64,000 bases of DNA, taken from NCBI RefSeq assembly GCF_000265465.1, contig NC_018016.1:1059501-1123500 (forward strand), in the 5' to 3' direction. Shown in pieces: positions 18,813-28,350 of the stretch (the first letter of the stretch is position 1; every line of letters starts with the position of its first letter). The notes under the pieces were generated by a model that saw nothing but the letters and a program-made list of their open reading frames with translations, was not told the DNA's origin and made no database searches. This DNA is from Ornithobacterium rhinotracheale DSM 15997 (GTDB taxonomy: Bacteria > Bacteroidota > Bacteroidia > Flavobacteriales > Weeksellaceae). The position numbers were made by a program, and so were the translations under genes.

Positions 18813-20183
18813 ATGAAAAAGTTTAATTTAGCGCTCGGTTTAGCTGCAACATTATTTGTAGGAGCCAATTCTTATGCTCAGGATGCTAGCAATCCTTGGG
18901 GCATTACAATCGGAGCACACGCTGTAGATTTCACTTCTGCAGGTCGTGGAGTTTTCGATGGTTTTTTTGACACAGACGATTACGAAATCGTTCCTCCATT
19001 ATCAAAATTGTCTGTTATCAGACATTTAGGAGGTAAATTCTCTGCAGACTTAACTGCCTCTATCGGAGAAGTGAGCAACAAGAGAATGAAACTAGACGAC
19101 AAATTATTCGTAAATGCTGGTTTAGGTTTGCGTTACCGTATCTTAGGTAAAAAAGACAAAACTTATTGGTTTGACCCTTATTTAAGAATCGGAGCTTCTT
19201 ACCACCACTACGACTATTCAGGAATCAAATTCAAAGATTCTTACACCATGGGTACAGGAGAAACTGTAACTGGAGAATTTGAAGGAAAAGAAAATTACTT
19301 CATGACTCAAGGTGGTGCTGGTATCAACTTCTGGATTACAGATAACTTTGGTATCAACTTAGCATCTGATTACAACTTCTCACCTTCAGGAAACTCTGAT
19401 TACATCAACTTCTTCCAACACACTGCTGGTGTTACCTTCAAATTTGGTAAACAAGACAGAGATAAAGACGGAATCGAAGATAGCAAAGACCAATGTCCAG
19501 ACACTCCAGGTTTACCAGAGTTTAACGGATGTCCAGATACTGACGGAGATGGTATTCCAGATAACTTAGATAACTGTCCAAACGAAGCAGGTCCAAAAGA
19601 AAACAACGGATGTCCTTGGAAAGATTCTGATGGTGACGGATTGAACGATAATGTAGATCAATGTCCAAATCAAGCAGGTCCAAGAGAAAACAACGGATGC
19701 CCTTGGCCAGATACTGATGGTGACGGATTCACTGACAATGTAGACAAATGTCCAAACGAGCCAGGTGTAGCCCCAGACGGATGTCCAGTTGCTGAAGAAG
19801 TAATCATTGCTGAAACTGTAGAAAAAATCAATGTAGATTTCACTGTAGAATTTGCATTTGACAAAGCTACTATCCGCCCAACTTCTTTTGCTAAAATCGA
19901 TCAAAAAGCTCAAGAAATTAAAGATTTATTAGCTGCTTATCCTAACCTTAAATTAAACATTGATGGTTATACTGATAACACAGGAAACCCTGCATACAAT
20001 GTGAAGTTATCCGAAAGAAGAGCAGCTTCTGTAGTGAAAGCTTTAGAAGAAAGAGGAATCCCAGCTGGTGTTTTATCTGCTAGAGGTTTTGGTGAAGCAG
20101 ATCCAAAATGTACTAACGATACTCCAGAAGGAAGACAATGTAACAGACGTGTAGTAGTTTCTGTAAACTCTAATACACTTTAA
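18813..20183 (+). CDS. OmpA-family outer-membrane protein with TSP3 calcium repeats
   Basis: The ATG at 18813 gives a signal peptide ending NSYAQ. The 456-residue product has an N-terminal eight-strand barrel-like domain (to about 200), thrombospondin type 3 repeats rich in D-x-D-G-D-G-x-x-D (about 210-320, coordinated Ca) and a C-terminal OmpA/MotB peptidoglycan-binding domain (about 335-450) with NIDGYTDNTG and LSERRAASVVKALEERG. The Cys pairs in the TSP3 repeats and in KCTNDTPEGRQCN fit disulfides. A major structural porin linking outer membrane and cell wall; highly expressed, to judge by its regular codon use. Confidence 0.93.
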   Translation: MKKFNLALGLAATLFVGANSYAQDASNPWGITIGAHAVDFTSAGRGVFDGFFDTDDYEIVPPLSKLSVIRHLGGKFSADLTASIGEVSNKRMKLDDKLFVNAGLGLRYRILGKKDKTYWFDPYLRIGASYHHYDYSGIKFKDSYTMGTGETVTGEFEGKENYFMTQGGAGINFWITDNFGINLASDYNFSPSGNSDYINFFQHTAGVTFKFGKQDRDKDGIEDSKDQCPDTPGLPEFNGCPDTDGDGIPDNLDNCPNEAGPKENNGCPWKDSDGDGLNDNVDQCPNQAGPRENNGCPWPDTDGDGFTDNVDKCPNEPGVAPDGCPVAEEVIIAETVEKINVDFTVEFAFDKATIRPTSFAKIDQKAQEIKDLLAAYPNLKLNIDGYTDNTGNPAYNVKLSERRAASVVKALEERGIPAGVLSARGFGEADPKCTNDTPEGRQCNRRVVVSVNSNTL

Positions 20184-20206
20184 TCTGAAATCATAACAAT
20201 TATAAG

Positions 20207-20235
20207 AGAGGCGTTTTTTTGACGCCTCTTTTTTT
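20207..20235 (+). terminator. Intrinsic terminator after the OmpA-family gene
   Basis: AGAGGCGT (207-214) pairs with ACGCCTCT (222-229) around a T-rich loop and is followed by a run of T. Confidence 0.85.
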
Positions 20236-20316
20236 ATGCGCTAAAATTTAATTCCCATAAAAACTTAATTTGTATAATTTTTGCGGGATAATAAGCAAAC
20301 TAAATTTTAAAATAAA

Positions 20317-22089
20317 ATGACAGCAAAAGAAAAAGTTTCTGCCCTGCGAAATGCGATGCAGAGCAATAATATAGATGCATTTATCGTATTCAGTGCCGAT
20401 CCCCACATGAGCGAATACATGCCAGCACATTGGCAAGAGCGTGCATGGCTATCAGGTTTTACAGGTTCGGCGGGATTTGTCGTGATAACCAAGGACAAAG
20501 CAGGCTTGTGGACAGATTCAAGATATTTTGTTCAAGCACCTAAGGAGCTAGAAGGCTCAGGAATTGATTTATTCAAAGATGGAGTAGAGGGAACGCCAAA
20601 CTACATCGATTGGATTATTGGACAAGTGCCAAGCGGAGGAAAAGTTGGAGTGAATGCTCTGGCAACCTCTCGTGCCAATTGGGAGAAATTAGAACAAAAA
20701 CTAACCGATAAAGGCATTCAATTAGTGCATATCCCATTGATTGATGAAATTTGGAAAGACCGAAAAATCGAAAAATCCGACGCCATTTTTGTGCACCCGC
20801 TTGAATATGCAGGTAAAAGTGTCCAAGAAAAATTGACTAAAATCAAAGAAAAAATGCATCAAAAAGGAGCCGATACACATATCGTAACTGCACTAGATGA
20901 TGTGGCTTGGACAACAAACCTTCGCGGGAACGATGTGGCGTTTAACCCAGTGTTTTTGGGCTATTTATGCATTGAGGAAGATAAAACTACGCTTTTTGTA
21001 GAGCCGCAAAAAGTTACCGAAGATGTGAAAGCTCATCTAGAGCAAGCCCATGTTCAGATAAAGGATTATGATGCATTTTTTGATTATTTAAAAACTTTGA
21101 AAGGCAAAAATATTCTTTTAGCACCAAATGCCAATCAATTAATTTTCTCAACTTTAAGTGCAGATAATAAGATAATTGTAGCACCTGCACCAGGCAATTT
21201 ATTCAAGGCGATTAAAAACAAAGCGGAGCTCGAAGGTTTCAGAAAAGTAATGGTGCGAGATGGCGTTTCATTGGTTAAATTTTTCCACTGGCTTAAAACT
21301 TCTGCAGGAAAAGAAGAATTAGATGAATTTACCATTGGAGAAAAATTAAGAGATTTCCGAGCGCAAGGCGATGCCTTTGTGGGCGAAAGCTTCGGAAGCA
21401 TTGTCGGGTACGAAGGAAATGGTGCTGTGGTGCACTATTCTGCGGCAAAAGATACAGCCAAAAAGGTGAAAAACGAAGGCACAATTTTAATCGATTCAGG
21501 AGGGCAATATCGTGAAGGAACCACCGATATCACGCGTACTTTGAGTTTGGGAGAACCAAGTGCTGAGTTTAAAAAAGACTGGACTTTGGTCTTAAAAGGA
21601 ATGATTAATCTTTCTATGGCTCGTTTCCCAAAAGGCACTTGTGGAGTGCATTTAGATGCGATTGCAAGATTGCCACTCTGGATGAACGATCGCGATTTTG
21701 GACACGGAACAGGTCATGGCGTGGGTAGCTTTATGAATGTGCACGAAGGTCCACAAAACATAAGAAAAGACTTAAACAATACGCAATTGGTGCCAGGAAT
21801 GGTGGTTTCTAATGAACCAGGTTTGTATCGCGAAAACAAATATGGAATTAGAATCGAAAATTTAATCGCTGTTTCAGAGCATTCCACTTCTGAATTTGGA
21901 GAGTTTTACGAGTTTGAAACACTTACACTTTGTCCATTGTTCACGGAATGTTTGGATAAAGAGCTCTTGACAGAAGATGAAAAAGCATGGTTAAATAAAT
22001 ACCACACTCGTGTAGAAGATGCGCTTTCTCCTTATTTGGAAGGTGCCGAAAAAGAATTTTTAATTCACGAGTGTAGAAAGATTGATTAA
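20317..22089 (+). CDS. M24 family Xaa-Pro aminopeptidase (aminopeptidase P)
   Basis: 590 residues, the long form with two N-terminal creatinase-like domains before the pita-bread catalytic domain. Metal ligands can be followed: IDSGGQYREGTTDITRT (two Asp), the His of GHGTGHGVGSFMNVHEGPQ, and Glu residues in SNEPGLYRENKYGIRIEN. It removes N-terminal residues next to proline; no signal peptide, so cytoplasmic. It has a single gene unit bounded by terminators. Confidence 0.92.
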   Translation: MTAKEKVSALRNAMQSNNIDAFIVFSADPHMSEYMPAHWQERAWLSGFTGSAGFVVITKDKAGLWTDSRYFVQAPKELEGSGIDLFKDGVEGTPNYIDWIIGQVPSGGKVGVNALATSRANWEKLEQKLTDKGIQLVHIPLIDEIWKDRKIEKSDAIFVHPLEYAGKSVQEKLTKIKEKMHQKGADTHIVTALDDVAWTTNLRGNDVAFNPVFLGYLCIEEDKTTLFVEPQKVTEDVKAHLEQAHVQIKDYDAFFDYLKTLKGKNILLAPNANQLIFSTLSADNKIIVAPAPGNLFKAIKNKAELEGFRKVMVRDGVSLVKFFHWLKTSAGKEELDEFTIGEKLRDFRAQGDAFVGESFGSIVGYEGNGAVVHYSAAKDTAKKVKNEGTILIDSGGQYREGTTDITRTLSLGEPSAEFKKDWTLVLKGMINLSMARFPKGTCGVHLDAIARLPLWMNDRDFGHGTGHGVGSFMNVHEGPQNIRKDLNNTQLVPGMVVSNEPGLYRENKYGIRIENLIAVSEHSTSEFGEFYEFETLTLCPLFTECLDKELLTEDEKAWLNKYHTRVEDALSPYLEGAEKEFLIHECRKID

Positions 22090-22110
22090 ATCAAGTTTAA
22101 TTAAAATAAG

Positions 22111-22143
22111 AAAGCTGAAATTATACAATTTCAGCTTTTTTTT
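22111..22143. terminator. Intrinsic terminator between convergent genes
   Basis: AAAGCTGAAATT pairs with AATTTCAGCTTT around ATAC, followed by T9 on the plus strand. Confidence 0.9.
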
Positions 22144-22193
22144 ATGCCGAAAAGAGATTTTTTAATTTGAAAAATATAGCCAAATACAATTTT

Positions 22194-23381
22194 TTATAAG
22201 CATTCGTTGAGCTCAATACAAAACTGCGTTCCGTTTTCTTTGTCCGAAAAATCTACATAAATGCTCCCGTTGTGAAACTCCTCCACAATGCGTTTGGCTA
22301 AAGATAATCCAATGCCCCATCCGCGTTTTTTTGTTGTGTAGCCAGGATCAAAGATTTTCCCGATTTTGCTCGAGTCGATGCCAGGACCTGTATCTTTAAT
22401 CAAGATAATGATTTTGTTCTCTTTTTTGAGAATTTTAAACGAAATTTCGCCACGATTTTGCATGGCATCTACGGCATTTCGCATAACATTTTCAAAAACC
22501 CAGCTCAGCAATTCAGGGCTCACATTGGCATAAAGTTCTTTTTCTTGGCTATAAAAGGAGAAAACCACTTTATCGCTGATTCGCTTTTTCAAGTACTCGT
22601 ATGAGTCTTTGGCAACCTTTACCACATTGGTTTTCTTGAGCTCTGGCATAGAGCCAATTTTGGAAAAACGATCGGCAATTTGTTTCAATCTTTTTACATC
22701 AGACTCTATTTCGTATAAAATGTTTTTGTCTACATTTTCATATTTCAGGATTTCTACCCAGCCGAGCAATGAGCTGAGCGGAGTGCCTATCTGGTGAGCA
22801 GTTTCCTTTGCCATGCCAGCCCAAAGAAAGTTTTGCGATGAGGCATCCACAATTCTAAAATACCAAATCACAAGTGCCGCAAATATCATTAAAATCACAA
22901 TTAAAATCAAGGGATAATATTGTAACTTTTTGAGCAATTGAGAGTTTTGGTAATAAATGCTTTGTGTCCCAAAGGGTAAATCAACTTTGATGGGCTCGTG
23001 ATAAAGTTCCAATTTATGAAGATAATTTTTTAAGAAAACAGTATCTGTTGCCAATCTATCTTCGATTTTGTCTAAATTCTTTTGGTAAGAGAAAACATTA
23101 TTCTCATCAATTAAAATAAGTGGAATTGCTGTGTTTTCTTCCAGAATTTTTAATGCTAAATCTCGTGCCTCGGGAGAGGTTTCTTTGTCAGAGCTTTGAA
23201 GCCTTAACGCAGCTACGATGGTTTCAACTTTTCGTTGCTCTTCGCTACGCAGCTGGTCTACAATCGTTTTGGAGATGTAAACAGTTGTGATTAAAATCGC
23301 TAAAAGCACAAAAAGCACCACCCATTTGTTGAGCACGGGTGAATTTAAAATCAGATTTTGGGCTTTTTTGAAGGATTTCAC
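22194..23381 (-). CDS. Membrane sensor histidine kinase
   Basis: 395 residues: TM1 at about 20-40, a periplasmic domain of about 110 residues, TM2 at about 156-176, then the phosphoacceptor His196 in ETAHQIGTPLSSLLGW and an HATPase_c domain with N box MRNAVDAM, G1 DTGPGID, F-like region and G2 GWGIGLSLAKRI. There is no clear HAMP linker. No response regulator lies next to it, so the partner is elsewhere. The signal is unknown. Confidence 0.9.
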   Translation of the reverse strand: MKSFKKAQNLILNSPVLNKWVVLFVLLAILITTVYISKTIVDQLRSEEQRKVETIVAALRLQSSDKETSPEARDLALKILEENTAIPLILIDENNVFSYQKNLDKIEDRLATDTVFLKNYLHKLELYHEPIKVDLPFGTQSIYYQNSQLLKKLQYYPLILIVILMIFAALVIWYFRIVDASSQNFLWAGMAKETAHQIGTPLSSLLGWVEILKYENVDKNILYEIESDVKRLKQIADRFSKIGSMPELKKTNVVKVAKDSYEYLKKRISDKVVFSFYSQEKELYANVSPELLSWVFENVMRNAVDAMQNRGEISFKILKKENKIIILIKDTGPGIDSSKIGKIFDPGYTTKKRGWGIGLSLAKRIVEEFHNGSIYVDFSDKENGTQFCIELNECL

Positions 23382-23395
23382 GGTGTAAAGGTAAT

Positions 23396-23430
23396 AAAAA
23401 AGCCTGTTTTATAAGACTATAAAACAGGCT
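23396..23430 (-). terminator. Terminator of the superoxide dismutase gene
   Basis: A perfect 13-bp stem (23401-23413 with 23418-23430) with an AGAC loop; on the minus strand it runs into TTTTT. Confidence 0.88.
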
Positions 23431-23457
23431 AAAATTTGGAAGTTTTAAAAAGTTATA

Positions 23458-24060
23458 TTATTTATTTTTAGCATATAATTCTTCAACTTTGTCCCAGTTT
23501 ACCACATTCCAGAATGCAGCAACATAGTCTGGACGCTTGTTTTGGTATTTTAAATAATAAGCGTGTTCCCAGACATCTAATCCTAAAATTGGAGTTCCGC
23601 CACATCCATTCGGCATCAATGGGTTATCTTGATTTGCAGTAGAGCAAACATCTACTTTGCCACCTTTGTAAACGCAAAGCCATGCCCATCCCGAACCGAA
23701 TTGAGTTTTAGCCTTAGTAGAAAACTCTTCTTTAAATTTCTCAAAAGAACCGAATTTTTCTTTGATTGCTTCAGCCAACTCACCTTTAGGCTCGCCACCT
23801 CCGTTTGGAGAAAGGATTTGCCAGAAAAGAGAGTGGTTATAGAATCCTCCACCGTTGTTTCTCACAGCAGGAGTTTCAAAACCTTCTACCAAGATTTCTT
23901 CGATTGTTTTTCCTTCTAGCGGAGTTCCCTCAATTGCAGCATTTAAATTGTTGGTGTAAGCTGCATGGTGCTTGTCATGGTGGATTTCCATGGTTTTAGC
24001 ATCGATATTTGGTTCTAATGCATCAAATGCATACGGTAATTCTGGTAATTGAAAAGCCAT
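23458..24060 (-). CDS. sodB: Fe/Mn superoxide dismutase
   Basis: 200 residues with the four metal ligands: His27 in [12 protein letters not shown], the His of FYNHSLFW, and Asp and His of [12 protein letters not shown]. The signature DVWEHAYY is intact. It turns superoxide into oxygen and hydrogen peroxide in the cytoplasm. The [12 protein letters not shown]-type segment reads [13 protein letters not shown], with Gly before Phe as in many Mn/cambialistic enzymes, so metal choice cannot be set by sequence alone. Single-gene unit. Confidence 0.95.
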   Translation of the reverse strand: MAFQLPELPYAFDALEPNIDAKTMEIHHDKHHAAYTNNLNAAIEGTPLEGKTIEEILVEGFETPAVRNNGGGFYNHSLFWQILSPNGGGEPKGELAEAIKEKFGSFEKFKEEFSTKAKTQFGSGWAWLCVYKGGKVDVCSTANQDNPLMPNGCGGTPILGLDVWEHAYYLKYQNKRPDYVAAFWNVVNWDKVEELYAKNK

Positions 24061-24189
24061 AATTTATATTTTTTTAGTGATTAAAATTCTGATAAATATC
24101 AGCAAAAATAATACCATGATGATGGACAGGTAGCTAAAAATCGGATTTTGATCGTTTTTTGATGTTTGATTTTTGAGCTAAAAATAAAA

Positions 24190-24226
24190 ACCTAAGTTCT
24201 GAAATTTCAAAACTTAGGTCTTTTTT
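24190..24226. terminator. Terminator downstream of the pseudouridine synthase gene
   Basis: ACCTAAGTT (190-198) pairs with AACTTAGGT (211-219); A/T runs flank it on both sides, so it can act in both directions. The minus-strand gene ends at 24249. Confidence 0.8.
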
Positions 24227-24248
24227 AATTATGATTAAAAAATGATTT

Positions 24249-25220
24249 TTATACCATTTTTAAGAAGTCAACCTCTTGCTTATCAAGGATTCTCCAAGTG
24301 CCTCGTTTTACATTTTTCTTGGTGAGCCCCGCAAACGAAACGCGATCTAGCGAAACGATTTTGTAGCCCATTCTTTCAAAAATACGACGAACTACGCGGT
24401 TCCACCCAATGTGGATTTCTACACCCACTTCGTTGTGTGGTTTGCCATCGATATATGAAACTTTGTCTACACGAGCAATTCCTTCTGTCATTGGGATACC
24501 TTTGCGCACACGCTCCATGTCGTCTCCATGCAATGGGCGATCTAGCACGACATGATAGATTTTGCGCACATTGTGGCTTGGGTGCGTTAATTTTTTGGTT
24601 AAATCACCATCGTTGGTAAATAGCAAAACCCCAGTGGTTTGTCGGTCAAGACGCCCCACAGGAAACACGCGTGTAGGCGTTGCGTTTTTCACCAAATCCA
24701 TCACGGTTTTGCGGTCGCGTTCATCGTTGGTAGTAGTGATAAATCCTTTTGGTTTATTAAGTAAAATATAGATTTTATCTTCTGGCGTTAGGATTTTTCC
24801 GTCAAAACGCACCTCATCGGTTGGTTCTACTTTGTAGCCCATTTCGGTTACCATTTTGCCGTTCACTTCCACCATTCCGTTTTTGATATGCTCATCTGCC
24901 TCACGACGACTGCAAAGTCCTGATTTAGCAATAAATTTGTTCAATCGTAGGCGAGTGTCTTTTGGCTCTTCTTCGGTTTTTTTAGACGAAAATCTTTTTC
25001 TAAAAGGCTTATTGCCAAATTTTCTGTTACTACCAAAGCTTGGTTTTCTTTTAAAATCGCCTCTTGCATCTCCTTCTTTTCTGAATGGTTTTTTGTCTTC
25101 AGAATTTTCGGTTCTTCTATCAGTCTTTTTAAAAGGTCTCGACGCTCTTTTTCTGTTATCGGATTGAGCATTTCTGGGCGTGCCACCTCTGCGGTTTCCA
25201 CCTCTTCTGTTTGTATTCAT
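24249..25220 (-). CDS. rluB: RsuA/RluB-family rRNA pseudouridine synthase
   Basis: The start at 25220 (MNTNRRGGNRRGG) is used; 35 upstream codons have no typical start region and overlap the prenyltransferase gene. 323 residues: a basic, disordered N-tail rich in Arg, Lys and Ser (about 1-110), an S4 RNA-binding domain (LRLNKFIAKSGLCSRREADE), and the catalytic domain with GRLDRQTTGVLLFTNDG, where the Asp is the nucleophile. The RluB type modifies 23S rRNA near the peptidyl-transferase centre. The long basic tail is common in Bacteroidota. Confidence 0.9.
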   Translation of the reverse strand: MNTNRRGGNRRGGTPRNAQSDNRKRASRPFKKTDRRTENSEDKKPFRKEGDARGDFKRKPSFGSNRKFGNKPFRKRFSSKKTEEEPKDTRLRLNKFIAKSGLCSRREADEHIKNGMVEVNGKMVTEMGYKVEPTDEVRFDGKILTPEDKIYILLNKPKGFITTTNDERDRKTVMDLVKNATPTRVFPVGRLDRQTTGVLLFTNDGDLTKKLTHPSHNVRKIYHVVLDRPLHGDDMERVRKGIPMTEGIARVDKVSYIDGKPHNEVGVEIHIGWNRVVRRIFERMGYKIVSLDRVSFAGLTKKNVKRGTWRILDKQEVDFLKMV

Positions 25221-25222
25221 GA

Positions 25223-26131
25223 TTAAATAAATTTTTGCAAATCTAAGGGATTTATTTTTATCCACGCCAAACTTAGCACCCCAATCCACAAAAGAATTTT
25301 TAAAACAAAATGCAATAAGTGCCATTCTTTCTTGCTTTTAGCCTTTAAAATAAAGTAGGGCAAAGCAAAGAAAACCACTCCCACGCTGTAAAAATAATAA
25401 GACATATTGCCCACGCCATCAAAATGTGCTAAAAGAAATGCCACAACGGCAGTGAGCAAAAGCAATAAATTCAGGATTAATTTAGCTTTGCGCGTGCCGA
25501 GGACAGTGGGCAGTGTTTGGTATTCGTAGATGCTATCGGCGCGTTGAGTAAGGAAATCTTTTTCAATGTCGAGCGTGAGCAAGTTTAGCCCTAAAAAGGC
25601 ACCGTGCACAAAAATCACAGCACTATAATTATTAAAGTATAAGAACAATGCTAAAAATGGAAATAATGCCAAAACCGTAGAGGATAAATTGTTGATAAAC
25701 ACGATTTTGTTTAATTTGTGGCAATAAAACCAAGTTAAGAATTGAAAGACAAGAATAAATATCGCCACACGCCACGATGCTAAAAAGGCAAAAATGAGTG
25801 CCAAGGAGTTTAAAAATAAATAAGTGATTAATTTAAAATTTTGGCTCACAAATTTGGCAAGATATGCCATAATGGGGCGAGCGATTTGGTCTTTGTCTAA
25901 ATCGTAAAAATTGTTGATAATATAGCCTGCCGATACCGAAAGTGCCGTGGAAATGATGATATAATGGATTTCTACATTTCTAAAAAACTGACTCAGCGAA
26001 TCGCCTTTAGCAAAAATGAAAAACGCAGCAAAATACATTGCCAAAACCAAAATGGCAACGTTGTAACCGCGAATCACGGCAAATAGCGCCAGAAGTTTCA
26101 TCGCATAGCTATTGCCTTGGGGCGCTTTCAT
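25223..26131 (-). CDS. UbiA-family prenyltransferase
   Basis: 302 residues, eight or nine TM helices. The first Asp-rich motif reads N-N-F-Y-D-L-D-K-D (N-x-x-x-D-x-x-x-D) and the second D-I-E-K-D-F, so both prenyl-diphosphate/Mg sites are present. It lies 2 bp from the pseudouridine synthase start and 12 bp downstream of the GHMP kinase, an isoprenoid enzyme. Homologues in Flavobacteriia are annotated as geranylgeranylglycerol-phosphate synthase-like; the acceptor is uncertain. Confidence 0.8.
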   Translation of the reverse strand: MKAPQGNSYAMKLLALFAVIRGYNVAILVLAMYFAAFFIFAKGDSLSQFFRNVEIHYIIISTALSVSAGYIINNFYDLDKDQIARPIMAYLAKFVSQNFKLITYLFLNSLALIFAFLASWRVAIFILVFQFLTWFYCHKLNKIVFINNLSSTVLALFPFLALFLYFNNYSAVIFVHGAFLGLNLLTLDIEKDFLTQRADSIYEYQTLPTVLGTRKAKLILNLLLLLTAVVAFLLAHFDGVGNMSYYFYSVGVVFFALPYFILKAKSKKEWHLLHFVLKILLWIGVLSLAWIKINPLDLQKFI

Positions 26132-26143
26132 AGGGCAGATTTT

Positions 26144-27061
26144 TTAGAAACGATACACGGGTTCCAGCTGAAAATCGGAAAGTGCTTCTTTTGCCTTTTC
26201 GAAATCTTCTGCAAAGCCTAAAACATAGCCACCGCCACCGCTACCACAGAGTTTAAGGTAGTAATCGTTCGTTTGGATTCCTTTCTCCCAAGCGTTTAGT
26301 AATTTGCTAGGAATCATGGGCTTAAAATGAACGAAAGCCCAAGTAGAAAGGTTTTTCAAGTTTTTGAACAGAGGTTCCTTTTTACCTTTTACAATGGCTT
26401 CTATACAAGCATCGTTGTATTTGGTAAATTCTTTTCTAAGCGTTTTCCTAAAACCTTCTTGCTTCAATTTTTGGAAAAAGATTTGCACCATGGGTTCCGT
26501 TTCGCCAGGAGTTCCCGAATTGATTAAGAAAACGGCACCTTTGCCATTGGCATTTTGCGGAATACCAATCGTGTCGATTTCTTCCTTAGAGTGAATCAAA
26601 AGCGGAATATTCATGTAGCAAATCAGTGGATCAATGCCCGAACTTTTCCCATGGAAATAGGATTCCATTTGAGAGAATGTGTGCTTAAGCTCAGAAATTT
26701 CTTTTTTAGATAATTGATTTTTGGCTAATTTTTCAACCGCATATTCGTCGTAAATCGCAGCGACGAGTGCGCCCGAGCTACCCACACCATAACCTTGCGG
26801 AATGTTTGAGTCAAAAAACATCCCTTTTTCCAAATCTGCATTGAGCCTTTCAATGTCAAATTGTTGCGGCATGTTTTGGTCTAAATACTGCGCATATTTT
26901 TTAAGGCTTTCGCGAGATTTGTTTTCACGCGAAATGTCGGTAAATTTCAAAGTCCCTTTGTAGAAATTATACGGAATCGTGAGCCCCTTGGCGTTTTCGA
27001 TGATGCCATATTCTCCAAAGAGTAAAATTTTAGCGAAAAAAGAAGGATAATTCATTCCCAA
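26144..27061 (-). CDS. GHMP kinase, probably mevalonate kinase
   Basis: 305 residues with GHMP motifs: AKILLFGEYGIIENAKG at the N-terminus, the ATP loop PQGYGVGSSGALVAAIYD and the C-terminal LCGSGGGGYVLGF. The combination and the neighbouring UbiA prenyltransferase favour mevalonate kinase in the mevalonate route to isopentenyl diphosphate. Homoserine kinase is less likely because the N-terminal motif is FGEYGI. The start could be the Met two codons on. Confidence 0.8.
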   Translation of the reverse strand: MGMNYPSFFAKILLFGEYGIIENAKGLTIPYNFYKGTLKFTDISRENKSRESLKKYAQYLDQNMPQQFDIERLNADLEKGMFFDSNIPQGYGVGSSGALVAAIYDEYAVEKLAKNQLSKKEISELKHTFSQMESYFHGKSSGIDPLICYMNIPLLIHSKEEIDTIGIPQNANGKGAVFLINSGTPGETEPMVQIFFQKLKQEGFRKTLRKEFTKYNDACIEAIVKGKKEPLFKNLKNLSTWAFVHFKPMIPSKLLNAWEKGIQTNDYYLKLCGSGGGGYVLGFAEDFEKAKEALSDFQLEPVYRF

Positions 27062-27121
27062 ATATCAAATATTTAATGCAAAGGTATTAAAACTTAATCA
27101 AAAAGCTTGCTAAAATTGTTT

Positions 27122-27979
27122 TTAGTGCTTTTGTTTTTTTTCTTCCAGTACGCCGCGTATGCGATTGGCATTTAAAATAAAATCTTCTACTTTGTCGTAG
27201 TTTTCAAGAATTAAATCTTTTCTAAACTGCTCAAGCTGACTGATGTGTTCGTCAAGGACATCGAGCACATTTTCTCTATTGTGTTTAAAGATGGGTAACC
27301 ACATGGCTGCGTGAGATTTTGCCAAACGCACCGTGCTCGAAAAACCTGAACTCGCTAATTGGAAAATCGTATCTTCCTGTTTTTCTTTTTCCAGAACGGT
27401 ATTGGCTAGAGCATACGATGTTACATGCGAAATGTGGCTCACATAAGCAGTGTGCACATCGTGTTCTTTGGCATCCATGTAGATTACATTCATGCCTAGC
27501 GATTCGTAGAGTTTTTTGATGTATTCTACTTTTTCTGGCGAAGAGTTTTGAGTGTCGCAGAGTACGAGAGAGCGTCCTTCAAATGCGTTTTCAGTCGCGG
27601 CGGAAGGTCCGCTGTTTTCGGTACCCCACATTGGGTGCGATGCAACATAATTTTTGCGTTTTGGGTGGTTTTCAATGCTGTGAATAATGCTCTCTTTGGT
27701 CGATGCGACATCAAACACGCATTGGTTATCTACATAATCCAAAACTTGTGGCAGGACACTTATGGTCGCTTCCACGGGCACGGCAATCATCACCACATCG
27801 GCTACTTGCACTCCTTGCTTTAAATCAGCTTGGCGATCGATGATGCCTAATGATAAAGCTTGGTCTAAATGTTCAGGATTTTTGTCAATCCCTATAATTT
27901 CCGAAAATAGGTTTAGTTTTTTACTTTTTAAAGCGAGTGAGCCTCCAATGAGCCCCACGCCTATGATGGCTAATTTCAT
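27122..27979 (-). CDS. tyrA: Prephenate dehydrogenase
   Basis: 285 residues. An N-terminal Rossmann NAD site (IIGVGLIGGSLALKSKKL, then ID at the end of strand 2), the ASTKESI and SHPMWGTENSG motifs that hold the active-site His, and an alpha-helical dimerisation domain. It converts prephenate to 4-hydroxyphenylpyruvate in tyrosine synthesis. There is no chorismate mutase fusion and no ACT domain. Its start overlaps the upstream lipoprotein gene by 4 bases (ATGA), so translation is coupled. Confidence 0.92.
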   Translation of the reverse strand: MKLAIIGVGLIGGSLALKSKKLNLFSEIIGIDKNPEHLDQALSLGIIDRQADLKQGVQVADVVMIAVPVEATISVLPQVLDYVDNQCVFDVASTKESIIHSIENHPKRKNYVASHPMWGTENSGPSAATENAFEGRSLVLCDTQNSSPEKVEYIKKLYESLGMNVIYMDAKEHDVHTAYVSHISHVTSYALANTVLEKEKQEDTIFQLASSGFSSTVRLAKSHAAMWLPIFKHNRENVLDVLDEHISQLEQFRKDLILENYDKVEDFILNANRIRGVLEEKKQKH

Positions 27980-28350
27980 TCGTTAGGTGCTATAGTTTTT
28001 TTATCCACAGCAGGAACAGATTCTTCCTCGGTAGGTCTGTCGATTTGGTTGTGGATAGAGTCTTGAATTTCTTTTAAAATCTCTTCGTATTGTCCGCGAT
28101 CTACCATGTAATATTCAAGGGAGTTTTTGAAATCCTCGGCAGAAACATGGTGATTGGCAAGAATCGTTGCGTTGATTATATTAAAATCTATGTCCCGAGC
28201 CACAGACACCGTAGGTGCCTGCTTGTAAAGATACATTTGGGTGAGAATGCTTTTGAAAGTATCCCTGTCTACCAAATTGTCGGGTTTTTCGATTCCGTGG
28301 TTGCACGCCAAAATCATCAACGAAAAAATAGCGAAAATTAATTTTTTCAT
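27976..28350 (-). CDS. DUF4296 lipoprotein
   Basis: 124 residues with lipobox MILAC near residue 16. The mature part is helical and carries the DUF4296 pattern (F-x-x-I-L-x-Q-M-Y-L, then F-x-x-S-L-E-Y-Y). Its function is unknown. It is encoded in the same operon as the glycosyltransferase (1-bp overlap upstream) and tyrA (4-bp overlap downstream). Confidence 0.8.
   Translation of the reverse strand: MKKLIFAIFSLMILACNHGIEKPDNLVDRDTFKSILTQMYLYKQAPTVSVARDIDFNIINATILANHHVSAEDFKNSLEYYMVDRGQYEEILKEIQDSIHNQIDRPTEEESVPAVDKKTIAPNE

Noticed and set aside
19566-19913. Minus-strand frames across the TSP3 region of the OmpA-family gene
   Set aside because: The Asp/Gly repeats produce long antisense frames by composition; not genes.
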